This document shows positions 45,701 to 52,261 of a DNA stretch of 63,137 nt, piece after piece. Origin of the DNA: Cyclobacteriaceae bacterium (GTDB taxonomy: Bacteria > Bacteroidota > Bacteroidia > Cytophagales > Cyclobacteriaceae). Both the position numbers and the translations under genes were made by a program. The notes under the pieces are model-generated. The model saw only the letters and a list, made by a program, of their open reading frames with translations. It searched no databases and was not told the DNA's origin. Location of the stretch: positions 1-63,137 of the forward strand of contig JAEUUJ010000010.1 in the NCBI GenBank assembly GCA_016786495.1. The letters are read 5' to 3'. Each line of letters starts with the position of its first letter. Position 1 is the stretch's first letter.

Positions 45701-45795
45701 CAGTGGTATTGTTTGTAACCCTGTATTTCGATTTGCTGAAAAAATTCATGAGCCTGTTTGAGTACAAAAAATATCGCAAGCGCGAAAGAGCCTGA
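42703..45795 (+). CDS. TerB-like / ABC ATPase / ABC-2 membrane fusion transporter
   Basis: An unusual 1030-residue single-chain transporter. Residues 1-150 are a helical domain resembling TerB (LLKAVVQLFAIVTRERITEDE and the IELVFIDNEIPERQSNLI block). Residues 150-240 are beta-rich. The ABC domain has Walker A GASGSGKST at 284-292, signature ISGGQRKR, and Walker B ILFVDEPTSGL. A CPEC-x2-N motif at 496-499 may bind zinc. The ABC-2 membrane part follows (FFISFMVRYY, then VVVALFFGLTVSAEEIFRDR). A loop of about 200 residues precedes the last helix. The order ATPase-then-membrane is that of ABCG half-transporters. Cargo unknown. Confidence 0.85.
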   Translation: MSEELLKAVVQLFAIVTRERITEDERNNIKGFLGLYLNRDAVKYYLNLFDQFYNNYRVAEPEPGSSTIDIETQQFVDDWAKIMQITKKVNQALTTQQKQVLIVKIIELVFIDNEIPERQSNLIFYIGQALKIDQHDVKALKDFVTGQDRDELASKNVLIIDEGSGDKPYPGPHIVEKNLTGLIAVLKLSDTYFIKYLGISVIYLNSIPLARRRTDIFATGSTIRGDKIGSLYYSDIISKFLAEANESKITFTADHLFYHFKTGKAALQNINIAEQGGKLIGVMGASGSGKSTLLNVLNGAEQPSSGRVLINGIDIHQHPEKVEGVVGYIPQDDLLMEDLTVFENLFYAARLCFGDHTREEITELVDKIITQLGLSEIKNLRVGSPLDKTISGGQRKRVNIGLELLREPTILFVDEPTSGLSSRDSENIMDLLKELSLRGKMVFVVIHQPSSDIFKMFDTLIILDVGGFQIYYGNPVESVLYFRDIVNAANKTQGACPECGNINPEQVFNIIETKIVNEYGRLTNTRKISAGQWYQYFKQKIKIPKLEHAGDRLKVAQEIPGRLSQFKTFVTRDVLSKLANKQYLYINLMEAPVLAFFISFMVRYYKTLNQENPVYTFADNDNIPVYFFMCVVVALFFGLTVSAEEIFRDRKILKREQFLHLSRGSYLFSKVFVMFFISAVQTLLFMVVGNFVLGIPITEMRYWFILFSCACFANMLGLNISSSFNSAVTIYILIPLLIIPQLLLSGVVINFDKFNPNVSEPIGVPVVGEMMASRWAFEAFMVTQFRDNKFEKQFYDLDRTIAESDYKKIYYIPKLESELAFCLGNRSNWRNPRHEKLTRSLELVRNEIGYELEQVGKSNFPQVDRLAIGKFDSLVYVNSMKFLSTLKIYYGRKQARAMQDKQLLIDSLTNTPQKAAQFALDMQRYQNKMVSSAVKNTSTSDRVVEYDGRLIQKIYPIYFDDHKPAYGFDFSANLFQPTKHFFGSIFDTLYFNITVIWSMTVVLFVTLYFDLLKKFMSLFEYKKYRKRERA

Positions 45796-45829
45796 TAATT
45801 TTCTAATTTTACCGTTCAATCAAAAACCC

Positions 45830-46273
45830 ATGAAAAAAACAGTTTTATACTCCACGTTAGTTTGTATGATAGCCTTCGCAGTGGCCTGCGGAAGCAAGAA
45901 GCAGGAGGCGGTCGCCAACAATGACGAGTGGCCTGAGATGGACGAGTTTCACATGATTATGGCGGAAAGTTTCCATCCATACAAAGATTCATCGTACCTC
46001 GAGCCGGCAAAAGCGAACGCCATACAATTGGCGAAAGTCGCAGAAAAGTGGGTGAATGCTCCGCTGCCGGAAAAAGTTAACAATGATGAGGTGAAAACAA
46101 ATTTGGCGCAGTTGAAGACCGATGCTGACTCATTCGTGCAAATTGCACAAAGCGGAGATTCAGTTAAAATCGGAGAGGCGCTTACCTCGCTCCACGATCA
46201 GTTCCACAAACTTCAGGAAGCGTGGTACGGTGGTGGAAAGGAAGGTCATGAAGGTGGCCACGATAAACACTAA
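45830..46273 (+). CDS. Small lipoprotein with His-rich tail
   Basis: 147 residues with a lipoprotein signal (MKKTVLYSTLVCMIAFAVACG, Cys 20 as lipidation site). The mature part is helical (YLEPAKANAIQLAKVAEKW, LKTDADSFVQIAQ) and ends in GGGKEGHEGGHDKH, which could bind metal. A longer frame from 45758 overlaps the transporter gene, but the ATG at 45830 opens cleanly with the signal. Family not recognised. A terminator follows. Confidence 0.75.
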   Translation: MKKTVLYSTLVCMIAFAVACGSKKQEAVANNDEWPEMDEFHMIMAESFHPYKDSSYLEPAKANAIQLAKVAEKWVNAPLPEKVNNDEVKTNLAQLKTDADSFVQIAQSGDSVKIGEALTSLHDQFHKLQEAWYGGGKEGHEGGHDKH

Positions 46274-46296
46274 ATGATATACTGAATTATAAAATG

Positions 46297-46321
46297 GTCC
46301 CGCAAGCGCGGGACTTTTTTT
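46297..46321 (+). terminator. Terminator after lipoprotein gene
   Basis: GTCCCGC-AAGC-GCGGGAC plus seven T. It lies before the ATG at 46330, which rules out the earlier start at 46294 for the DUF4184 gene. Confidence 0.9.
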
Positions 46322-46329
46322 ATCCCGAC

Positions 46330-47055
46330 ATGCCTTTCACTTTTTCCCATCCTGCGATTGTGTTGCCGTTTATGCGCGCACATACCAAATCCTTCAGCAT
46401 GAGTGCGCTGGTTGTGGCCAGTATGATTCCGGATTTCCAGTACTTCTTTTCGATGAAACTTAATGGCCGGTTCAGTCATACACTTCCCGGCGTTCTTTTT
46501 TTTGATATCCCGGTGGCGCTGGTGATTTGGATTGTATTTCAGGGTTTGGTAAAGAAGCCGTTGATCGACAATTCACCGCGCTGGATCAGCGGCCGGTTAC
46601 AACCGTTACGATCGTTCGACTTTCTGGCGTATTTGAAAACCCACCCGATGGGTTTATTGATGTGTATTGTAATAGGGGCGGGTTCTCACATTGTGTGGGA
46701 CGGATTCACGCATCACGATGGAATGTTTGTGCCGTTCCTTCCGGAATTGGATTCTTATGTTCAAATCGCAGGCCTTCCGGAGATTCCCGTATTCCGATAC
46801 CTTCAACACGTCAGTACGGTTATCGGCGGTGGATTGATAACGTATGTTTTTTTGAAGATGCCGGTTGAGGAAATTCACACAAGGCCGGGAGGCAAATTTT
46901 GGCTTGTTCTGTTTGCCTTTGCGATACCCGCATTTTCTATCCGAAGCTGGTTTGGAGTGGAGTATTACGGAGATTTAATCGTGATCATCATCAGTTCGTT
47001 TTTCATCGGCCTGATCGCTGCCAGTCTGCTTCAAATCAAATCGAGTAGAATGTAA
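46330..47055 (+). CDS. DUF4184 family membrane protein
   Basis: A 241-residue integral membrane protein beginning MPFTFSHPAIVLPF, the usual start of DUF4184. It also has SALVVASMIPDFQYF, a conserved Asp-rich segment, and ILxHIVWDGFTHH-type residues (GAGSHIVWDGFTHHDGMFV), which recall metal-dependent membrane hydrolases of the YdjM type. Function unknown. Its last 20 bases overlap the end of the convergent DUF3667 gene. Confidence 0.85.
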   Translation: MPFTFSHPAIVLPFMRAHTKSFSMSALVVASMIPDFQYFFSMKLNGRFSHTLPGVLFFDIPVALVIWIVFQGLVKKPLIDNSPRWISGRLQPLRSFDFLAYLKTHPMGLLMCIVIGAGSHIVWDGFTHHDGMFVPFLPELDSYVQIAGLPEIPVFRYLQHVSTVIGGGLITYVFLKMPVEEIHTRPGGKFWLVLFAFAIPAFSIRSWFGVEYYGDLIVIIISSFFIGLIAASLLQIKSSRM

Positions 47056-47896
47056 CGAAGAACAACAGCAGTTTGTAAACCTCCAGCGCGAGAAACAATC
47101 CTACGATTCCCAACACACTTTTGAGTATGAGGCTTTTCCCGGTTTGGCCGTAGAACGTTCGGGCTGCGCGGTAGATGAAGTACAGGTTAGTTGAAATGAA
47201 GATTACGGTAAGCAAGTCATCGTTCAGGTAACTTCCGAATGTTGTTCCGCTCCACTTGAATATTTTACTCAATACGAATAATACTGCAGAGAGCGTAATG
47301 GCATTGATGAAGATGTTAAAGCATGCGAGTTCAATCGATAATGCAACATGATCGGTAAAATATCGATTCTTCTTTCTAAAAATAATTGCAAGAGGAACAG
47401 AAGCTATCCACACAAATACAACAATCAGGAGTTTTGCAAGCACAAGTGTTTTTTGATTATAGATAATTTCAAAACCTGACGCACTCATGCGACTATCCAC
47501 AAGTCGTTTGTAGACCAGACTTTGAACGATCGACTTATGAAACAGAACTGACATCTGTGTACGCAGCGTAGAATTGAACAACTGCAGCACCGGGAACAGG
47601 AAGTACACAAGGTTCAGCACAAAAAACACCTGTAGAGGCCGCAGGTAGTTTACCCTTCGGCCGTTCGCATATTCTTTCGAAAGGAACCCCGGGTTCTTAA
47701 TCGTCAGCCAAAGTGTTTTCAGGAACCGGTTGTCGGCAAGCGTAAGCGCAGTGAGCGAGTTAGCCACAAAATTCCTGAACGACCGGTCTTTCGGTTCAAT
47801 CACTTTCTCGCCACACAGGTTGCAGTAAATTCCCGTGAACACGTTGCCGCAGGTCTTGCAGGTGTGTTCGGAGTACTGAACCGTTTGCTTGCTCAT
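47036..47896 (-). CDS. DUF3667 membrane protein with N-terminal zinc ribbon
   Basis: A 286-residue protein. The N-terminus holds a zinc ribbon (CKTCGNVFTGIYCNLCGEKV). The DUF3667 block follows (NSLTALTLADNRFLKTLWLTIKNPGFLSKEYANGRR), then YLRPLQVFFVLNLVYFLFPV and about four more helices. Such proteins are frequent in Bacteroidota and have no known role. I use the ATG at 47896 (MSKQTVQ). It overlaps the convergent DUF4184 gene by 20 bases. Confidence 0.87.
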   Translation of the reverse strand: MSKQTVQYSEHTCKTCGNVFTGIYCNLCGEKVIEPKDRSFRNFVANSLTALTLADNRFLKTLWLTIKNPGFLSKEYANGRRVNYLRPLQVFFVLNLVYFLFPVLQLFNSTLRTQMSVLFHKSIVQSLVYKRLVDSRMSASGFEIIYNQKTLVLAKLLIVVFVWIASVPLAIIFRKKNRYFTDHVALSIELACFNIFINAITLSAVLFVLSKIFKWSGTTFGSYLNDDLLTVIFISTNLYFIYRAARTFYGQTGKSLILKSVLGIVGLFLALEVYKLLLFFVTFYSI

Positions 47897-47912
47897 CGTG
47901 CGCAAAATTAAC

Positions 47913-48425
47913 CTACTTTTCCAGTTGCTTCAGAACCTTTTTTGCACGCCCTACAAAGCCGGCCGAGCCGTAGGGGAGTTGATCTTCAATCACCAGCCGG
48001 AGTTCTTTTTTGAGGTCGGGGTGCCTGCCGGCCAGGTTGCCCAAAACGGTCATAGAAAACGCCCGCACGGCTATTGGTTCTTTCGGGTCCATCAAGGCAA
48101 AACACATGTCGATCACCTTGCCCTGGTATTTTCCGGGCACCTCAACGAATTGCAGCAGCCGCACGATGTTTCGTTTTACCGCATCGTGGACGCCTGGTTT
48201 AGCCACCATTTTCAGTATCGTGTTGTAATGGCGTTCGATCAGGAAAGGATGCTGCATGACACAATACGACAGGGGCCAGGCTGCCCGCTGCGTGATTTGA
48301 TGCGGGCCTGCTAAAAATATGGTTATCAGTGAGTTAAACCTTTCCTGGTCGGCACCCACGTAGGCTACAATTTTGTTGGTGATGGACTTCGAATGCCCAG
48401 TTTCAAGCAGTTTTCTGATATTCAC
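47913..48425 (-). CDS. HEAT-repeat-like helical protein
   Basis: 170 residues of repeated helix pairs (RAAWPLSYCVMQHPFLIERH, AVKRNIVRLLQFVEVP, AVRAFSMTVLGNLAGRHPDL), which fit a small HEAT/armadillo-type scaffold. The start is GTG at 48425. It lies 16 bases upstream of the DUF3667 gene on the same strand, so the two are probably one transcript. No catalytic motif seen; possibly protein-protein contact. Confidence 0.75.
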   Translation of the reverse strand: MNIRKLLETGHSKSITNKIVAYVGADQERFNSLITIFLAGPHQITQRAAWPLSYCVMQHPFLIERHYNTILKMVAKPGVHDAVKRNIVRLLQFVEVPGKYQGKVIDMCFALMDPKEPIAVRAFSMTVLGNLAGRHPDLKKELRLVIEDQLPYGSAGFVGRAKKVLKQLEK

Positions 48426-48462
48426 AGCTTAAAGTTAAAGCAAAAATATTTTTCATAACACC

Positions 48463-48491
48463 TTGAAAATAAGGTAATTTATATACCTTTA
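48463..48491 (+). promoter_or_regulatory. Candidate promoter of the 36-residue gene
   Basis: TTG at 48463-48465, an 18-base spacer, then TACCTTTA at 48484-48491. This is close to the Bacteroidota consensus. Confidence 0.5.
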
Positions 48492-48520
48492 TTAAACTTT
48501 TAGATCAATCTATTAAACCG

Positions 48521-48631
48521 ATGAGTATGGAACTATTTTTTGCCATCGTTTCTACAGCTGTTTTTCAGATAGGCTTTTGCTTCTTCTGTTTCTTCAAAAA
48601 ATCAGCTGAGGTTCGTTATAGCTGGAGATAA
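48521..48631 (+). CDS. 36-residue small membrane protein
   Basis: MSMELFFAIVSTAVFQIGFCFFCFFKK followed by SAEVRYSWR. One strongly hydrophobic helix with a basic C-terminal end suggests a single-pass inner-membrane microprotein. A promoter-like element lies 30 bases upstream. It fills part of the 304-base gap between the HEAT-like gene and the ABC-F gene. Length makes this tentative; chance open frames of this size exist, but the composition is typical of a membrane helix. Confidence 0.5.
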   Translation: MSMELFFAIVSTAVFQIGFCFFCFFKKSAEVRYSWR

Positions 48632-48698
48632 AATTAAGAATCCTTTTCCGTCTCGGGGTTAACATCGCATCCCGTGCCTGATCTACCGTTATAAGTAG

Positions 48699-48706
48699 TA
48701 GATTTG
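48699..48706 (+). promoter_or_regulatory. -7 box of the ABC-F gene
   Basis: TAGATTTG matches TAnnTTTG and sits 24 bases before the GTG start. No good TTG is found 19 bases upstream. Confidence 0.45.
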
Positions 48707-48729
48707 CGCCTCGTTTTAACGGAGCGGTT

Positions 48730-50592
48730 GTGAACTATCTTTCAGCGGAGTCAATCTCAAAATCATTCCACGATAAGTGGCTGTTTAAGGACATTTCTTT
48801 GGGCATTTCCCAGGGAGAGAAATTTGCGTTGGTCGGCAATAACGGGGTGGGAAAATCAACCCTGCTGAAAATTCTTACCGGCGAACTCCCGTCCGACTCC
48901 GGCAAAGTCAGTGTTCGCGAGGGTATCACCACCGGGTTCCTCACACAGGAGCCGCGCGTTGACGATTCCGTTACCGTGAAAGATGTACTGTTCAGCGACT
49001 CGAACGAGATTGCCAAGGTGGTAAAGGAGTACGAGGATTGCCTGCAGCATCCCGATGTATCGCCCGAACGCATGCAGGCCGTCCTGGAGAAAATGGAAGA
49101 GCTGAACGCGTGGGACTACGAGGCAAAAGTTCACGAGATCATTGGTAAACTCGGTGTGCCGGATTTGGACAAAACGTTTGGTCAGCTTTCCGGAGGACAA
49201 CGGAAACGGATTTTCCTGGCGCAGATGCTGCTCACCGAACCTGATCTCATCATCATGGATGAACCAACCAACCACCTGGATCTCACCGCGATTGAGTGGC
49301 TGGAAAATTATCTGGCCGGTCAGCAGGTAACGCTGATCATGGTTACGCACGATCGTTACTTTCTCGATAATGTCGCTACCGAAATTATTGAAATCGACCG
49401 TGGCCAGTTGTTCCGGTATAAAGGCAACTATGCATACTTTCTCGAAAAGAAGAACGAACGGGAAGAGATGTTGAAGGTGGAGGTTTCCAAGGCCCGTCAG
49501 CTTCTCAAGAAAGAACTCGAGTGGATGCGCAAGCAGCCGCGTGCCCGCGGAACAAAAGCCAAGTATCGTGTTGAAGCCTTTTACGACATTCAGGAAAAAG
49601 CTTCGCAGGATATCAAGAAAGACAAACTTGAACTGGATTTTAAGGCTTCCCGCCAGGGAGGTAAAATTCTGGAGGTGGAACACGTGTCCAAGCGCTACGG
49701 TTCGTTAACGATTGTCGATGATTTTTCATACGTGTTTAAAAAGCACGACCGCATTGGTGTGGTGGGAAAGAACGGGGTGGGCAAGTCAACGTTTCTGGAC
49801 ATTCTCACCGGAAAGTCGAAACCCGATACAGGTGAAGTTATTCCGGGGGTTACAACCAAATACGGCTACTTTACACAGGAAACCATTACACTCAATCCGG
49901 CTAACCGGGTAGTGGAAGAAGTAAAGGCTATTGCGGAGTTCATTGTGCTGGCCGATGGGTCGCAGATATCGGCTTCTAAATTCCTGGAAACATTTTTATT
50001 CACACCGGACAAGCAGTATAACTATATCGACAAGTTAAGTGGTGGTGAGAAGAAGCGGTTACAACTGTTGAAACTTCTGATCACCAATCCGAACTTTTTG
50101 ATTCTGGATGAGCCAACCAACGACTTTGATATTGATACACTAAACGTACTCGAAGACTTCCTGGAGAAGTTTGGCGGTTGTTTGCTGTTGGTGTCGCACG
50201 ACCGGTACTTTATGGATCACTTGGTGGATCAGCTTTTCGTGTTCGAAGGCGATGGCAAAATCCGGTTGTTTAACGGAAACTACTCCGATTACCGTAACTG
50301 GGTTGATGGCCAGGAACAGGAAGCAACTCCGGTGGCTTCTGTCGAAAAACCCGCAAAAGAATCGCCAAAGGCAGGAATTTCCTATAAAGAGAAACTGGAG
50401 TTTGGTCGTTTGCAGGAAGAAATTGCGGCCCTGGAGCGTCAACGCGATGAACTTACCGAACGCATGAATAATTCTGCTTCCGATTCAGCGTTACTCATTG
50501 AGATTGCGAAAGATATCGAGCGGGTTGGCCGTCAAATTGATGCTAAAACAAATCGTTGGTTCGAACTTTCAGCTTTGATGGATTCTGAATAG
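48730..50592 (+). CDS. ABC-F family ATPase (Uup-like)
   Basis: A soluble protein of 620 residues with two ABC domains and no membrane part. Such proteins act on the ribosome. Domain 1 has Walker A GNNGVGKST and signature LSGGQRKR, followed by Walker B LIIMDEPTNHLD. The linker is ARGTKAKYR. Domain 2 has GKNGVGKST, LSGGEKKR and LILDEPTNDFD. The C-terminal coiled coil (about residues 545-620) resembles Uup. The start is GTG at 48730. An antibiotic-resistance role cannot be read from sequence; Uup-type is the more likely class. Confidence 0.93.
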   Translation: MNYLSAESISKSFHDKWLFKDISLGISQGEKFALVGNNGVGKSTLLKILTGELPSDSGKVSVREGITTGFLTQEPRVDDSVTVKDVLFSDSNEIAKVVKEYEDCLQHPDVSPERMQAVLEKMEELNAWDYEAKVHEIIGKLGVPDLDKTFGQLSGGQRKRIFLAQMLLTEPDLIIMDEPTNHLDLTAIEWLENYLAGQQVTLIMVTHDRYFLDNVATEIIEIDRGQLFRYKGNYAYFLEKKNEREEMLKVEVSKARQLLKKELEWMRKQPRARGTKAKYRVEAFYDIQEKASQDIKKDKLELDFKASRQGGKILEVEHVSKRYGSLTIVDDFSYVFKKHDRIGVVGKNGVGKSTFLDILTGKSKPDTGEVIPGVTTKYGYFTQETITLNPANRVVEEVKAIAEFIVLADGSQISASKFLETFLFTPDKQYNYIDKLSGGEKKRLQLLKLLITNPNFLILDEPTNDFDIDTLNVLEDFLEKFGGCLLLVSHDRYFMDHLVDQLFVFEGDGKIRLFNGNYSDYRNWVDGQEQEATPVASVEKPAKESPKAGISYKEKLEFGRLQEEIAALERQRDELTERMNNSASDSALLIEIAKDIERVGRQIDAKTNRWFELSALMDSE

Positions 50593-50610
50593 ATTAAGGT
50601 TTTTAAGTTT

Positions 50611-52167
50611 ATGTTTCGGAAAATTTCTATCGTTCTTATTTCGCTCATTTTTGCTGTTTCCTGCAGCGATGATGATTCCACGTCTAACAACACCGGTGTG
50701 CCGGATGAGGTTGATCTTTCCGAATCGTTTTTCTATCGGATTGATCTGACAGACCGGAGCGATGACACATTTAAAGTTCGCATGTATGTCGATAATCTGA
50801 CGGATGCTAACAAAGTCTACCAGTTTCCGGCAACCGTGCCGGGCGTTTATGACATCTTCGACATTGGGCGTTTTGTGGTGAACTTTAAAGCGTTCGATGA
50901 AAATCAGAACGAATTGACTGTCACAAACATCAGTACTAACCAATGGGAGTTAAGCGATCCTTTGGCCACACGGGTGATAGAATTTGAAGTAAAAGAAACA
51001 TTTGATACGCCTGTCGAAGAGCATCAGCTTTACCAGATGGGAGGGACTTCCATGGAAAACGACCATGTGCTGCTGAATGCATTTGATGTGCTCGGTTATC
51101 CGACCGGTTTGAAAGAACGGGATTTTTATCTGGACGTTGATTATCCCTCCGGCTGGAAGATTGCTACCTCGTTACCGAAAACCAACGGGGGCTTATACTA
51201 TGCCGAAGACTACGACAAGTTTGTTGATTCACCTATTATCGTAGGAGACATCACGGTAGCCAGCGTATTAATTGATGGCGCGAAGATAAACGTGAATACG
51301 TATTCTGAAGGTGACCAGATTTCTGCGGGCCAGGTATTAAACGATGTGGAGCAGGTGCTGGAAGACGCGAGTGCCTTTCTGAAAGGCTTGCCTGTCGATC
51401 ATTATAATTTTATTTATTTCTTCCATAACGCGCCAGGGGCGGGCGCGCTGGAACATTCCTATAGTTCGGTGTACGTGCTCAACGACAGGCCCTACACCCC
51501 GAGCTATGGCAGTGGTATTCGTGACATCAGTGCGCATGAGTTTTTTCACATCGTAACCCCGTTGAACATTCACAGCGAGATTATCGAAGATTTCAATTTT
51601 GCTGTGCCAACCGCTTCTCAGCACTTGTGGCTTTATGAAGGTGTTACCGAGTGGGCTTCGCTGATGATGCAGTACCGAAACGGTTCGTACACAACGCCTG
51701 GTATCTTGAACGAATTCAGGTTTAAGAAGATCTATGCCGATAGCTATAACCAGTCGATGAGTCTAACGGTGATGAGCCAGACCTGTTATACTCCCGAAGG
51801 CGGTTCTCAGTTTGGAAATGTGTATCAGAAAGGTGCGCTTGTGGCAGCCCTGCTCGACATCCGATTGCTGGAGCTTTCCAACGGACAGAAGGGCCTGCGG
51901 GAACTCATTCTGGAACTGATCGATACGTACGGGCCGAACAATGCCTTTTCAGAGGAGAACTTCTTTGATGACCTGGTCGACCGGACCTACCCGGAAATTG
52001 CGGATTTCATTGACTTGTACATCGAGGGCACGGCTCCGCTCCCGATGGAGGAATACTTCAATAAGATCGGGGTTGACTTCATCCCTGAGACCAATTCGCT
52101 CAACGAAATGGGTGTGAAAACCAGCCAGCAACAGCTCCTGTTTGATAAGTGGAAGGTTAATCTTTAG
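50611..52167 (+). CDS. M61-like glycyl aminopeptidase, lipoprotein, without PDZ domain
   Basis: A 518-residue exported zinc peptidase with a lipoprotein signal (LIFAVSCSDDD, Cys 18). The N-terminal 230 residues are the beta-rich M61 domain (FPATVPGVYDIFDIGRFV). The zinc site is HEFFH followed by the third ligand in YEGVTEWAS. Usual M61 proteins continue into a PDZ domain. Here the chain ends soon after LIDTYGPNNAFSEENF and IEGTAPLPMEEYF, so the PDZ part is missing. Nineteen bases follow the ABC-F stop. A weak hairpin follows the gene. Confidence 0.85.
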   Translation: MFRKISIVLISLIFAVSCSDDDSTSNNTGVPDEVDLSESFFYRIDLTDRSDDTFKVRMYVDNLTDANKVYQFPATVPGVYDIFDIGRFVVNFKAFDENQNELTVTNISTNQWELSDPLATRVIEFEVKETFDTPVEEHQLYQMGGTSMENDHVLLNAFDVLGYPTGLKERDFYLDVDYPSGWKIATSLPKTNGGLYYAEDYDKFVDSPIIVGDITVASVLIDGAKINVNTYSEGDQISAGQVLNDVEQVLEDASAFLKGLPVDHYNFIYFFHNAPGAGALEHSYSSVYVLNDRPYTPSYGSGIRDISAHEFFHIVTPLNIHSEIIEDFNFAVPTASQHLWLYEGVTEWASLMMQYRNGSYTTPGILNEFRFKKIYADSYNQSMSLTVMSQTCYTPEGGSQFGNVYQKGALVAALLDIRLLELSNGQKGLRELILELIDTYGPNNAFSEENFFDDLVDRTYPEIADFIDLYIEGTAPLPMEEYFNKIGVDFIPETNSLNEMGVKTSQQQLLFDKWKVNL

Positions 52168-52170
52168 TTA

Positions 52171-52194
52171 TCAGGTCGTTATCCTGAATTTTTG
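52171..52194 (+). terminator. Weak candidate terminator
   Basis: TCAGG (52171-52175) pairs with CCTGA (52183-52187), followed by ATTTTTG. Short stem, so only tentative. Confidence 0.4.
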
Positions 52195-52261
52195 AACCGA
52201 AAGGTTTAAGGCAAAACCGCAAAGAAGTAGTACATTTGGTTATTGTCTTAACTGGTTTTTC

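Noticed and set aside
46294-46329. Earlier start for the DUF4184 gene
   Set aside because: These codons form a perfect terminator hairpin with T-run. The family begins at the ATG at 46330.
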